Shown here one piece after another: positions 9,159 to 17,696 of a stretch of DNA of 44,361 nt. Source of the stretch: a virus; the IMG/VR virus record IMGVR_UViG_3300036985_003218, positions 1 through 44,361 of that record; one strand, given 5' to 3'. The stretch's first letter is position 1. Every line of letters starts with the position of its first letter. The notes beneath the pieces were generated by a model. The model ran no database searches, was not told the origin of the DNA, and was given only the letters and a program-made list of their open reading frames with translations. The translations under genes were made by a program, and so were the position numbers.

Positions 9159-10946
9159 CTAGTAACTACCATCATCATTAAAGTTAAAGAACCGATCAAA
9201 TGGTCCACCTGCTCCACCAGTTGCAGGTAATTGACTTTGCCCAAATGCACCAGCGTAATCCATGTCGTCTCCACCGTAGTAGTAGTCTGGATTCATATTT
9301 GGACCAAACGTACCAGGAAGGTTTTCATACCCTCCTCTGTACAAAGGATTCTGCGGATTAAACGGCAATGCTGTTCCTCGTTGTTCAATAGCATTACCAA
9401 TTAATTGTGTACGTTGTGGACCCTCTGGGATTCGTTGACCAGTTTTTGGATCAACCAACTTAGTACCATTTGGCAATGTATTGTTTAGGTCTGCACTTCT
9501 CAGAACAGCTTCTGCAATATCTTGCCATGCTTTCGGGTTAGTTGAATTCTGTGTGCTAAACGTGTTTAGTTTTGAACGTGCCGTAACCATACCGTTAATC
9601 TGTTCACGAAGCGATTTCATATCCTGCGTTTCTTTTTTACCGCCAAGAGCCGTAACCTTTTCGGTAAGGAACTGTTTAGCAATCGTGATTGTTCTATCCA
9701 GACCACTCATAACTTCCTGTGGTCTCAGAGTTCGGGCAAGTTGTAGTTGTCCCTCAGATACTGATAGGCGTTTACTTGCAATGTCATTTGCAACCCTTTG
9801 GATAGCTTGACCAGCACGAGTCAAGTCAGATTGTGTTTGCAGTTGAATTACACGGAAGTTTAATTCCTTCTCCTTGAATCTATTCTGAACGCCAATGTTT
9901 TCAATCCCGGCATACGCTGTATCAATGTACGCACCAATTTTTTGCATCTCAAGAGGAAATGCTTTTCGTGCTAACTCTGTGCGTTGTAGCGTACCTGCGG
10001 TAGTCGCGTTAGACAACGCTACTTTTGATTGGTCAACATCACTTAGCCCAGTACGGGCGGTAACAGGAACCTGCTCTTGATACATTGCACGTGGTGTACT
10101 TGTAGCGTCAAAGCGTTGTTCTGGACGAGCTTGACCTTGAAAGTCTACGTTACCCCTGGCATCCCTCGGACCTTGCATGAATTTATTAAATCCACTAAGC
10201 CCAGAAGGATCAGCAGCCATTTGCAAAAAGTCATTTGTTGGTGCGATCGGACCTGGAGCTTTATCTGCAAAGTTGCCAGCACCAGCCGCTGTTACAGCAT
10301 ATGTATCACGTGGAGTAACATTGATGTCTTGAGCCATTGGTAAACCATCAGGACCTTGCATAGGTACAGTGTTTCGTCCAGGTTGAAGACTTCCAAACTG
10401 TTTTAGTGCGTCCGCGTAATTGATGTCTTTGGTTTTAGTTGGATCAATATCACCAAGCCTATTAACAGTCCGCCTTGAACCTTGCACTTCTGACCCAATA
10501 GATGGAAGCCACGATTGGGCAATGCTATCTATTTCCTCTGGCTTGAAGTGACCAGACGTACTCAGTATAGAACCAACAGAGTTACGTACAGCTGCACGTT
10601 CTGCTTCAGCCTGTAGCGGATCAGTGATGCTGTTCAGGCGTGGCATATGCGCAGTCATCAAACGAGTCGCGTTGTATATCGTTTGGTTGCGTAACTTATC
10701 TTTGCTGGTCTGAGCTTGGTCAGTCCGAAACTTAGTTGATGCCTCTTGGTTTTGAAGCATATACGCTTTTTGAAGGTTGCGAAACTCGTTGTTCGATTTA
10801 TCTTCAAGACCCTTGCGAGTAATCTCTTCACGCTTAATTTTGGCATTGATAAGGTTACTGCGCTCAGACTGTCCTTGACGCAAAGCGTTTAGATAGCCAG
10901 AACCAAAACCAGTGAATGCACTTCCAAACCCAGAAGATACTGCCAT
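9159..10946 (-). CDS. Putative internal virion protein, 595 aa
   Basis: The protein starts with a Gly/Phe/Ser-rich segment (GFGSAFTGFGSGYLNAL), followed by a long charged helical part with coiled-coil character (residues ~20-90 and ~330-480) and a Gly/Asn/Tyr-rich tail. No enzyme motif is visible. It lies between the 457-residue Gly/Met-rich protein and the giant polyvalent gene, where podoviruses keep internal (ejection) proteins such as the T7 gp14-gp16 group, and this is the basis of the call. AGGG precedes the ATG, and the start lies 2 nt past the upstream stop. It could instead be another tail component. Confidence 0.5.
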   Translation of the reverse strand: MAVSSGFGSAFTGFGSGYLNALRQGQSERSNLINAKIKREEITRKGLEDKSNNEFRNLQKAYMLQNQEASTKFRTDQAQTSKDKLRNQTIYNATRLMTAHMPRLNSITDPLQAEAERAAVRNSVGSILSTSGHFKPEEIDSIAQSWLPSIGSEVQGSRRTVNRLGDIDPTKTKDINYADALKQFGSLQPGRNTVPMQGPDGLPMAQDINVTPRDTYAVTAAGAGNFADKAPGPIAPTNDFLQMAADPSGLSGFNKFMQGPRDARGNVDFQGQARPEQRFDATSTPRAMYQEQVPVTARTGLSDVDQSKVALSNATTAGTLQRTELARKAFPLEMQKIGAYIDTAYAGIENIGVQNRFKEKELNFRVIQLQTQSDLTRAGQAIQRVANDIASKRLSVSEGQLQLARTLRPQEVMSGLDRTITIAKQFLTEKVTALGGKKETQDMKSLREQINGMVTARSKLNTFSTQNSTNPKAWQDIAEAVLRSADLNNTLPNGTKLVDPKTGQRIPEGPQRTQLIGNAIEQRGTALPFNPQNPLYRGGYENLPGTFGPNMNPDYYYGGDDMDYAGAFGQSQLPATGGAGGPFDRFFNFNDDGSY

Positions 10947-10948
10947 AA

Positions 10949-12322
10949 CTAATACCCTGCATTCTGCCCAACATAGCCGCGTGGGTAGTACGCTGGACGA
11001 GATTGACTGCCTTCTTCTTCTTCACCAAATTCATCCAAACTAACAGGACCCATAGGTCTTGTTCCAATCATTGGTCTTTGACCAACATTTGATGGCATTG
11101 ATGGTTGATAACCAAACCCTGGATCAAACTGCATCTGTGGTGCTTGCGGATTAAAGCCTTGATACGCTTCGTCACGCAATATGTCACTTGCAATACCAGC
11201 AGACCTTGGATCAGTAATCCCAGTTGAATCAGACGATTGTGGATACAGAGCGTTCATGTAGTCACGGTTCTGCCTACGTGATTGTTCCATACCAGCGGCT
11301 GTACCAGCCATATTCATCACGCCACCAATCATGCTGGCTTCTCGATCTCGGTTCTGCTGAGACATTGCATCAGCACGAGCCTTCTCCTGTGCGTTAAGAT
11401 TGTACAGGTTTTGATCCAGGCCCATCATTCCTTGACGACCTTGATTGTAGTAGTTATCGCCACGATTGATCTGTGAACCAGCCATACCAGCCAATGCCTG
11501 AATGTATCCAGGTTGTTGATTCATGTTGTTCTGTGCGGCGTTGTAAGCCCCTTGGGCCATACCACCGACAGCAGCTTGGTTGATACCACCGTAACCTGCC
11601 AGTGCTTGACCACCACCAACCATTCCGCCCGTTGCCTTCATCCTGGCTTCAGCAGCACGACGAGCGTTTTCGGTGTTAGCCGCAGCTCCAGCCATCTGCC
11701 TGGTGTTGTACTCAGTTGACAGTCCGCGATCAGCAAGTTCTTGCATCCTGCCAATCTGTGATTCAAGCATTGGGTTGTACTTATCACGAAGTGCTTGACC
11801 AGTACCCATGTCGGAACCATACGTCCCGCGCATACCCATCAGGTTGCCTTTGGCTTCACCCATAGCCAACTGCTGTTGAGAAGGTCCACTTTTTTTACCA
11901 ATACCAAGTGAACGACCAAGGCTACTGAAACCCTTTGATAGGAAAGGCATAGCAGCCATCGCCGCCATACCGTAAGGTCCACCAAGGAATCCAGCTGCTT
12001 GTCCACCCAACGCACCACCAAGCAACTGCTTGGCGCCGTACTTCATTAGTTGGTTTTTACCAAAGTCCATACCGGCACCCATGGCGGCTTGTCCAGGGTT
12101 TTGACCACCAAGCATACCCATAATCGCGTTACTGCCCATGCGACCCATAGGTGTGCCAAGTGCGCGATTAATGTTTTTAAACTGACCACCACCGCCCATC
12201 ATGCCCATACCGGCGCCTTGAACACCGTTTCCCATTTGCCTTGGATCAAAGTCATACATACCATCCATTGGATTTTCATCTTCAGGATTCATAAACATTC
12301 CGTTGTAATTGCCGTAAGACAT
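10949..12322 (-). CDS. Gly/Met-rich internal virion-like protein, 457 aa
   Basis: The chosen ATG (MSYGNYNGM) overlaps the stop of the preceding gene as TAATG and has AAGGTGG just upstream. An upstream in-frame ATG at 12340 would add six residues but has less support. The N-terminal half is very rich in Gly, Met and Ala (NPGQAAMGAGMDFGKNQ, LLGGALGGQAAGFLGG), giving hydrophobic, flexible stretches that could insert in a membrane. The middle is Ala/Gln/Asn-rich and probably helical, and the tail is rich in Pro, Gly and Tyr. Composition and position resemble small ejection proteins encoded ahead of the large internal proteins in podoviruses. No homologous family is recognised. Confidence 0.45.
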   Translation of the reverse strand: MSYGNYNGMFMNPEDENPMDGMYDFDPRQMGNGVQGAGMGMMGGGGQFKNINRALGTPMGRMGSNAIMGMLGGQNPGQAAMGAGMDFGKNQLMKYGAKQLLGGALGGQAAGFLGGPYGMAAMAAMPFLSKGFSSLGRSLGIGKKSGPSQQQLAMGEAKGNLMGMRGTYGSDMGTGQALRDKYNPMLESQIGRMQELADRGLSTEYNTRQMAGAAANTENARRAAEARMKATGGMVGGGQALAGYGGINQAAVGGMAQGAYNAAQNNMNQQPGYIQALAGMAGSQINRGDNYYNQGRQGMMGLDQNLYNLNAQEKARADAMSQQNRDREASMIGGVMNMAGTAAGMEQSRRQNRDYMNALYPQSSDSTGITDPRSAGIASDILRDEAYQGFNPQAPQMQFDPGFGYQPSMPSNVGQRPMIGTRPMGPVSLDEFGEEEEGSQSRPAYYPRGYVGQNAGY

Positions 12323-12753
12323 TAGTCCACCTTCATCCATCCACCAGTAGTGCCTATAACGACACCTACAAATGTTGCCGTCGCATACTGCGTTATTAGC
12401 CCACTAAATCCAGCAGGAGCAAAGATTGTTTCGCCAGATATACCACTAATGGTTACTGAGTAAGCAGTAGCATCTGTTTTTGCAACTATCAACATCTTAC
12501 CAACTGCAGCCTTACCCGATGGGAATGTCAATACAATCGCCGCGGCTGAAGCATCACAGACAAGTACGCTGTTGTAGTCACCAATGGTTTTTGTTGCTGT
12601 TATATTGATCTGTCTACTTAGTGTGTAGTTGTAGATTTCAACCGAGCCACCAGGTGTAATCGGAGTGTTGTCAATAAACACTTTTGACATACCAGTAGAA
12701 CCACTATTGCTACTGGATGAATCTGGAGGAATTACAGGTGCTGGTATCGGCAT
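12322..12753 (-). CDS. Small fibre- or baseplate-like structural protein, 143 aa
   Basis: After a Pro/Ser-rich N-terminus (residues 1-20) the protein is a predicted beta-rich domain. It includes the pattern NSVLVCDASAAAIVLTFPSG followed by GKMLIVAKTDATAYSVTISG, which recurs in C-terminal head domains of phage tail fibres and similar exposed structural proteins. It is coupled at both ends by TAATG junctions, to the nozzle-like gene upstream and to the 457-residue gene downstream, so it belongs to the tail/ejection module. A role as an accessory tail or tip protein is inferred. Confidence 0.45.
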   Translation of the reverse strand: MPIPAPVIPPDSSSSNSGSTGMSKVFIDNTPITPGGSVEIYNYTLSRQINITATKTIGDYNSVLVCDASAAAIVLTFPSGKAAVGKMLIVAKTDATAYSVTISGISGETIFAPAGFSGLITQYATATFVGVVIGTTGGWMKVD

Positions 12754-15700
12754 TACACCCTCGCAATTCTTGCATCAGAAGAGTGTACGTGTGTAGCCAT
12801 TATTCTTGCTGGAGTCTTTGTGCTACCTGCCAAGTTAATCTGGGTAACTGTACCAAGTGTGTCTCTGTTTACATTGCGTATGGCAACGGTCTTGTTAATA
12901 CCAGATGCAAAAGAGAATGTCTTAGAAGTACCATCAGGTGTAAACACTGGAGACCCAAGTTCGTTCTGTAACTGCCAACTTAGCGTGTGATCGAATCCGT
13001 ACGTAAGGACAACTGTCCCTGCTGTACCAATCGTAATAGCACTTCCACCAGCAGCAGTTGCAACTCTAAACGTGTTACGGGTTAACCCTGCTGATATTAC
13101 AAAGTACGTTACGCCAGCAGTCAACGCTCCTATCGTTGTACTGAAGACAACGGAATCACTTGCTGTAAAGTCATTGTTAGCAGTGATGTCGGTTCCTGAT
13201 GATGTAGTTACAACAAGGGTTGGCTTGACATTCCAATAATGAACATCAAGCTGATTAACACGATTTTGATTATAGTAAGCAATACCTTCTGAATAGGTTT
13301 GTCCATATTGCCTCGTCACTATAGACCATGGGATTGCTTGCACCGCTCCGTTAAGCGTCAGTCGATCCGTATGTCCAATTAATCTGTATATCTGCCCGTT
13401 ACTTCCACCTGCGTAGAAGTCAGCAGTATCGTTGCCTGTCGATAGACTTACACCGGATGTAAAACCAAGATACGTTGATCCACTTAGTGGAGTGCGCCAT
13501 CTTGTCCAACCTTGCGTCTTTAGGTCATATACATACATCGCGGTATTCAGCGTATCTGTGACAGTTGGTGCGAAAATATATAGACGTTGATTGTGAGATG
13601 CGTAAAGAATATTTCTATATGCGCTCGGAGTAATGTCAGGCGCACCGTTAGTCTTGTCTAACGACAACAGTTTACGTAACTCCACACTACGATTTACAGG
13701 TAAGCCTTCACTAAACTGAACCATCCCTTGAGGTGATTGCCATAGCATCTGTCCGTAAAACGATATAGCAGCTTTAGGGCATATACATCCAATTCCATAC
13801 TCACGAACCATTGATTGAATTGTAAAGTTTGTTGGATCAAAACCAAGGATAGGAAGAATACTTTGTTCTCTCAGCACAAGTAATGACGCAGAAGTTGAGT
13901 TGTTTATAAACATCCCATCACCTGAATAGGATAACAACGCAGCAATCTTCTCGTTGTCGTTCTTCGTAGATACAGTAAACGAAGTACCCTTTATGAAGAT
14001 GTTAGGATCAGATGAGTCCGGTACAAGTGTGGTGTAAAAACCGTACTCGTCTAATGCGTTTAATATCCAGGATGCGTAAATAGTATTATTAACAGCAACC
14101 CAGATACGTTTAGTATGTACTGCTATAGACGATGCCCCAACAGGCATGACATCGCGCCCAGGTTCAAAGTAATAACCTGGATCATACGGTCCAGCTTCAT
14201 AGAATATGTCACCATCTGGTACAGAGTCATTAAACGTAATCTCTTTCCATGTTGATACTGTGTTAACAGTTGAAGTCCATCCTTTACCAGATGAACTTGC
14301 ACCGATTGGGACAACGGCAACTATTCTAAAACGACCATCAGGGAATACACCTTGCGCACGTCTATAGACGCACAAATGACTGTACTCATATGCAGTTGGA
14401 CCGTATGAAACGCTGTGCTGTAACCAAACTGGGAATGTACCAGCAAACGAAGTTACCGTTTGGATTTCCTGGCCACTTGGAATAGTGATCGGAGTGTACG
14501 CAGTAGCAATGTTGAGTGTTTGTGTAACGCTACTGACATCAACGTACACCAGGTTACCAGTGGTTGCCGACATGACAAACTTTTGGTTAGCAGCCGGAAC
14601 GTATTGGGTGACAGTCTCACCAGCGGTTGTAGCAGAAGGAATACTATAGGTGTCGTAAACCTGGTTTAAAGGAATACCCGTAGTTGTCTCCCTTGGATTA
14701 AGGACGATGGTGTTCTTGCTATAAGCAGCAGTGGTTGAAACACTATTGGATACAGCACTCGGAAGTGATTCAAAACCTTCTTGCCAAACATCACCTTCGT
14801 GAAATGTTGGTGGTTTCCCAGTGTTGCCTTTTGCATACCACTTCGTGTAGATGTATTCGTAAGTCGTATCCGATGTAAGACCACCATCCGTAGTCAGTTC
14901 TCCAATGGAGAAGATGAGAGTATCGTGAGTAATACCTTCATATTCTGATTCCATGCGGACATAAACGTATTGGACATTATTTCTAACAGATGGAGCAATG
15001 CCATAGATCTTCCAACTCATGTATCCCTTGGCTGTGTCATACGTACCATATCCAGTCCAACTGATGGATGTAGATCCACTGTTGCGTAAGCCAAGGCTCA
15101 TGTAAGGACGATTGTTTTTGTATTGTTCAGGAAAGTCCATCCGTAGACTTACGGTATCTTTAGATGACAGATCAATCGCAACGGTCATCTGTAATGCCGT
15201 CCCGCGTAGATAACCTGCATGACTTGGTAGTAAGCTCGTGTTTACTTGCTTACTCTTGATCTTCACTAAACCAATGCCGTCGGTGACATCACCAGTTGTG
15301 TACGACATATCCGAAAGGATTGCGTAGAAACCAATGTTGTCAACAAATACACCTTTGCTATCCGCAGTAGTTGACTGGGCCTGGTTGGCTGTTTGAAGTT
15401 TTACATCGATCCTGGTGAGGTTTCCTTGGAACGCTCTGAAGTCTATAACTGCTGTGATTGACTTCCAGTCAGTAGTTGACTGAGCGATAGTAGGATTAAT
15501 GACCTGGGTGAATACAGCACCAGGGATTGGTGTACTTGAATTGTAACCAGTAACTGTAACTAGTACGCTTTGATTACGCCTTGAGTCAAGGGTGTCATTG
15601 TTGTACATCAAACAGTTCAATGCGTACAAAGCACCAGTCTTAGATGTTCCGTCAAATGTATATGATGGCAGTGATGTTACTGAATGCGTAATAGCATCAG

Positions 15701-16541
15701 ATCCACCATCTAACAAAACCGCTTTACTACCTGACTGTGTCGCGTAGTTTGATATCTTTTCGCCACCCGCCAAAGCTGCGTCAATATTAGTGTAGGTTTT
15801 GACCGTAGGTGATCCGGCTGATGTCCAGTATGTACTACTTGGATTGCTTCCATCGGTGTCTGCCTCAAAGTCATAAACAGCAGTAGACGCAGTACCAGAT
15901 GTGGTTATAAGGTTGTAAACACCAGTGGTCGGGTTACTGAACGCCATACCAAATGCACCAGCAGATGGTGTGTTGTTGATGTCTGATCCAGCGGTAATAG
16001 ACTTTATAGGGTTAGTTGCAACCGTAGCAGATGGAGTAATAAGGTTCAAGCCATCTTTGAATGGAGCTCTGACTAACGGGACTGACTCCATAGTGCTTCC
16101 GTCATAACGGAATATGCTTCCACCACCTACGCCAGGCACACCATAGACATACTTACCGTGTTGAACCATACGTACGTTTGGAGCGTAACCGGTAACAGTC
16201 CCAAGTGAAACTGGGCTTGGGTTGTCTTTACTGTACTTGTAGATCGTAGACGTACTAGTGCTACTGTTGCCTAGAGCATACAGAATATCGGTAGCAGTGT
16301 TATCCGGTCGTCGATAGGAAATCATCGCGTGGATTTCACCAGAATGAGCAGTATCAAGTTGGGCCTGGAGTCCTGGCCTGGTAACCAGGGCGCCACCATC
16401 ATTCCATACATTGTCTGCTGATTGAAGATATCCATCTTCCAGGTTATTGGCTTGTATGTTTGTGTTGATGCCGACAAAACGGCGATCGCCAAACGTATAA
16501 GTTTGACGTACAGCTTGCGCACTTCGAGTTGTATCTGCCAT
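12753..16541 (-). CDS. Tail nozzle/stabilisation-like protein, 1262 aa
   Basis: This start (MADTTRSAQ) forms a TAATG junction with the upstream gene. An upstream in-frame ATG at 16565 would extend eight residues into that gene and is less likely. The N-terminal part has the typical opening of phage tail-nozzle/head-completion proteins: GINTNIQANNLEDGYLQSADNVW followed by ALVTRPGLQ, then repeated short beta segments such as MVQHGKYVYGVPG. The middle (~200-600) holds beta-sandwich-like insertions. The C-terminal half returns to propeller-like repeats (RNILYASHNQRLYIFAP, MYVYDLKTQGWTRW). The family likeness is to T7 gp12 and P22 gp10-type proteins, which join the connector to the tail tip. The insertions make it long for that role, so one could be a receptor- or sugar-binding module. 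Confidence 0.6.
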   Translation of the reverse strand: MADTTRSAQAVRQTYTFGDRRFVGINTNIQANNLEDGYLQSADNVWNDGGALVTRPGLQAQLDTAHSGEIHAMISYRRPDNTATDILYALGNSSTSTSTIYKYSKDNPSPVSLGTVTGYAPNVRMVQHGKYVYGVPGVGGGSIFRYDGSTMESVPLVRAPFKDGLNLITPSATVATNPIKSITAGSDINNTPSAGAFGMAFSNPTTGVYNLITTSGTASTAVYDFEADTDGSNPSSTYWTSAGSPTVKTYTNIDAALAGGEKISNYATQSGSKAVLLDGGSDAITHSVTSLPSYTFDGTSKTGALYALNCLMYNNDTLDSRRNQSVLVTVTGYNSSTPIPGAVFTQVINPTIAQSTTDWKSITAVIDFRAFQGNLTRIDVKLQTANQAQSTTADSKGVFVDNIGFYAILSDMSYTTGDVTDGIGLVKIKSKQVNTSLLPSHAGYLRGTALQMTVAIDLSSKDTVSLRMDFPEQYKNNRPYMSLGLRNSGSTSISWTGYGTYDTAKGYMSWKIYGIAPSVRNNVQYVYVRMESEYEGITHDTLIFSIGELTTDGGLTSDTTYEYIYTKWYAKGNTGKPPTFHEGDVWQEGFESLPSAVSNSVSTTAAYSKNTIVLNPRETTTGIPLNQVYDTYSIPSATTAGETVTQYVPAANQKFVMSATTGNLVYVDVSSVTQTLNIATAYTPITIPSGQEIQTVTSFAGTFPVWLQHSVSYGPTAYEYSHLCVYRRAQGVFPDGRFRIVAVVPIGASSSGKGWTSTVNTVSTWKEITFNDSVPDGDIFYEAGPYDPGYYFEPGRDVMPVGASSIAVHTKRIWVAVNNTIYASWILNALDEYGFYTTLVPDSSDPNIFIKGTSFTVSTKNDNEKIAALLSYSGDGMFINNSTSASLLVLREQSILPILGFDPTNFTIQSMVREYGIGCICPKAAISFYGQMLWQSPQGMVQFSEGLPVNRSVELRKLLSLDKTNGAPDITPSAYRNILYASHNQRLYIFAPTVTDTLNTAMYVYDLKTQGWTRWRTPLSGSTYLGFTSGVSLSTGNDTADFYAGGSNGQIYRLIGHTDRLTLNGAVQAIPWSIVTRQYGQTYSEGIAYYNQNRVNQLDVHYWNVKPTLVVTTSSGTDITANNDFTASDSVVFSTTIGALTAGVTYFVISAGLTRNTFRVATAAGGSAITIGTAGTVVLTYGFDHTLSWQLQNELGSPVFTPDGTSKTFSFASGINKTVAIRNVNRDTLGTVTQINLAGSTKTPARIMATHVHSSDARIARV

Positions 16542-17281
16542 TATCCGCAAACCTTTCGCTTCCATGGATTCGGTAATGTTCCATCATGGGTCGTCCCTGA
16601 TGTAGCAGTAGCATAACGAAGCATCAATGGTCCAAGTGTATATTGGAATCCTACAGGACCATACGTGTGACAACTTTTATTGTTGCTTCTCAACCACGTC
16701 TGGGATGGTGTGGCAGGTATGTAAACACTACCCGCAGCCAATCGGAATATAGGTATGAATACACCGCTACGGAATGACGCAGGTGCTAAATTGTCTATAG
16801 GATCAAAGACGTAATCTGGGCATTCACAAACTGAATAACCAACCTCCAGATCAACAGTCGCACTAGCAGATAAAGCGATACTTGCTTCGACTACACCACC
16901 AACGACAGGGATACTGTCAACTGTAGACGTACCATTCAAGGCTAACGCAAAGTTAATTACCGGCAGAGTGCCTACAGTTGCATTACCACTCAGACTCAAT
17001 GACTGAACAAATCTAACTAGAGTCGTAACAGTGGTTGTAGTACTAAGCGATATCGTCCTTATCTGAGCAGGTGTAACGCTAGTCGTTGCACGTCCCGATA
17101 AAGATATCGTAGCGAAGACAGGTAAAGTTACAGTCGCTTGACCAGAAAGGCTGAAGTTAGAAGGAGGGACAATGATTGGAGGCTCAATCGTAATGATTGC
17201 ATCGCTACCACCACCTTGACCAAAGTCAATTGGAGCAGGTACGGGTACTGGAGGTAGTCCACCTTCTTCTTCTGTAGGCAT
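16541..17281 (-). CDS. Beta-repeat structural protein, 246 aa, unknown
   Basis: An acidic, Pro-rich start (MPTEEEGGLPPVPVPAP) leads into about six imperfect repeats of the form hydrophobic-SLSG-x-ATV (residues ~45-160; for example FSLSGQATVTL, ISLSGRATTSV, LSLSGNATVGT). A distinct C-terminal domain of ~85 residues contains CECPDYVFDP, NNKSCHTYGP and a final Cys. The repeats suggest a stack of short beta-strands, as in a stalk or fibre. The gene lies between a Gp80-like small protein and the nozzle-like gene, so a tail appendage is likely. No family was recognised. Confidence 0.4.
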   Translation of the reverse strand: MPTEEEGGLPPVPVPAPIDFGQGGGSDAIITIEPPIIVPPSNFSLSGQATVTLPVFATISLSGRATTSVTPAQIRTISLSTTTTVTTLVRFVQSLSLSGNATVGTLPVINFALALNGTSTVDSIPVVGGVVEASIALSASATVDLEVGYSVCECPDYVFDPIDNLAPASFRSGVFIPIFRLAAGSVYIPATPSQTWLRSNNKSCHTYGPVGFQYTLGPLMLRYATATSGTTHDGTLPNPWKRKVCG

Positions 17282-17284
17282 CTA

Positions 17285-17686
17285 TTAATCCATAGATATA
17301 GTAATTCCACTAATGTTGAACTGTAGGGATTGACCAGCACCTACAGTGACAACACTGTCGAAATTACCGTATAGCAGACATTTGTCACCCGCACCAGCTG
17401 AAGCTTGATTGTAAAAACCAACACCATAAACAGATGTAGAAGCCCAACCTGAGTTAGTAAATGAAATGACCCCTGTATTAGTAACTGCAGTACCACCACT
17501 TGAACTAGTAAAAGCAATAGCCACACGAGAACTACCACTCATTTGAGTTTGGCTTGAGTCACTACCAGCGGCACTTAAGACACCAATATATGTGACCCTG
17601 TCAGTACCAGCAATAGGAACTCCGTTCAATACGCTGTTAAGTACCAAGCTCTCACATTCGTTTGTCATAGCAGTTGTTGTAGGCAT
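17285..17686 (-). CDS. Small tail-fibre-like protein, similar to mycobacteriophage Gp80 family, 133 aa
   Basis: The pattern of an N-terminal helix (TNECESLVLNSVLNG), a beta core with IAFTSSSGGTAVTNTGVISF and GWASTSVYGVGFY, and a C-terminal strand pair after GDKCLLYGNF ending GQSLQFNISGITISMD resembles the Gp80-like minor tail/fibre family as I know it. The match is by pattern only. It lies directly after the second tail spike, with a 10-nt gap and AAGGAATAAGAA ahead of the upstream spike-type start. It is probably a structural accessory of the tail. Confidence 0.45.
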   Translation of the reverse strand: MPTTTAMTNECESLVLNSVLNGVPIAGTDRVTYIGVLSAAGSDSSQTQMSGSSRVAIAFTSSSGGTAVTNTGVISFTNSGWASTSVYGVGFYNQASAGAGDKCLLYGNFDSVVTVGAGQSLQFNISGITISMD

Positions 17687-17696
17687 TTCTTATTCC

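Noticed and set aside
16484-16493. GGCGATCGCC site as evidence for a cyanobacterial host (HIP1)
   Set aside because: Only one such site was noticed in 44 kb, about what chance would give, so it does not support a host assignment.
16541-16565. Upstream start at 16565 for the nozzle-like gene
   Set aside because: The ATG at 16541 forms a TAATG junction like ten others in this operon, while 16565 would overlap the previous gene by 25 nt without a clear ribosome site.
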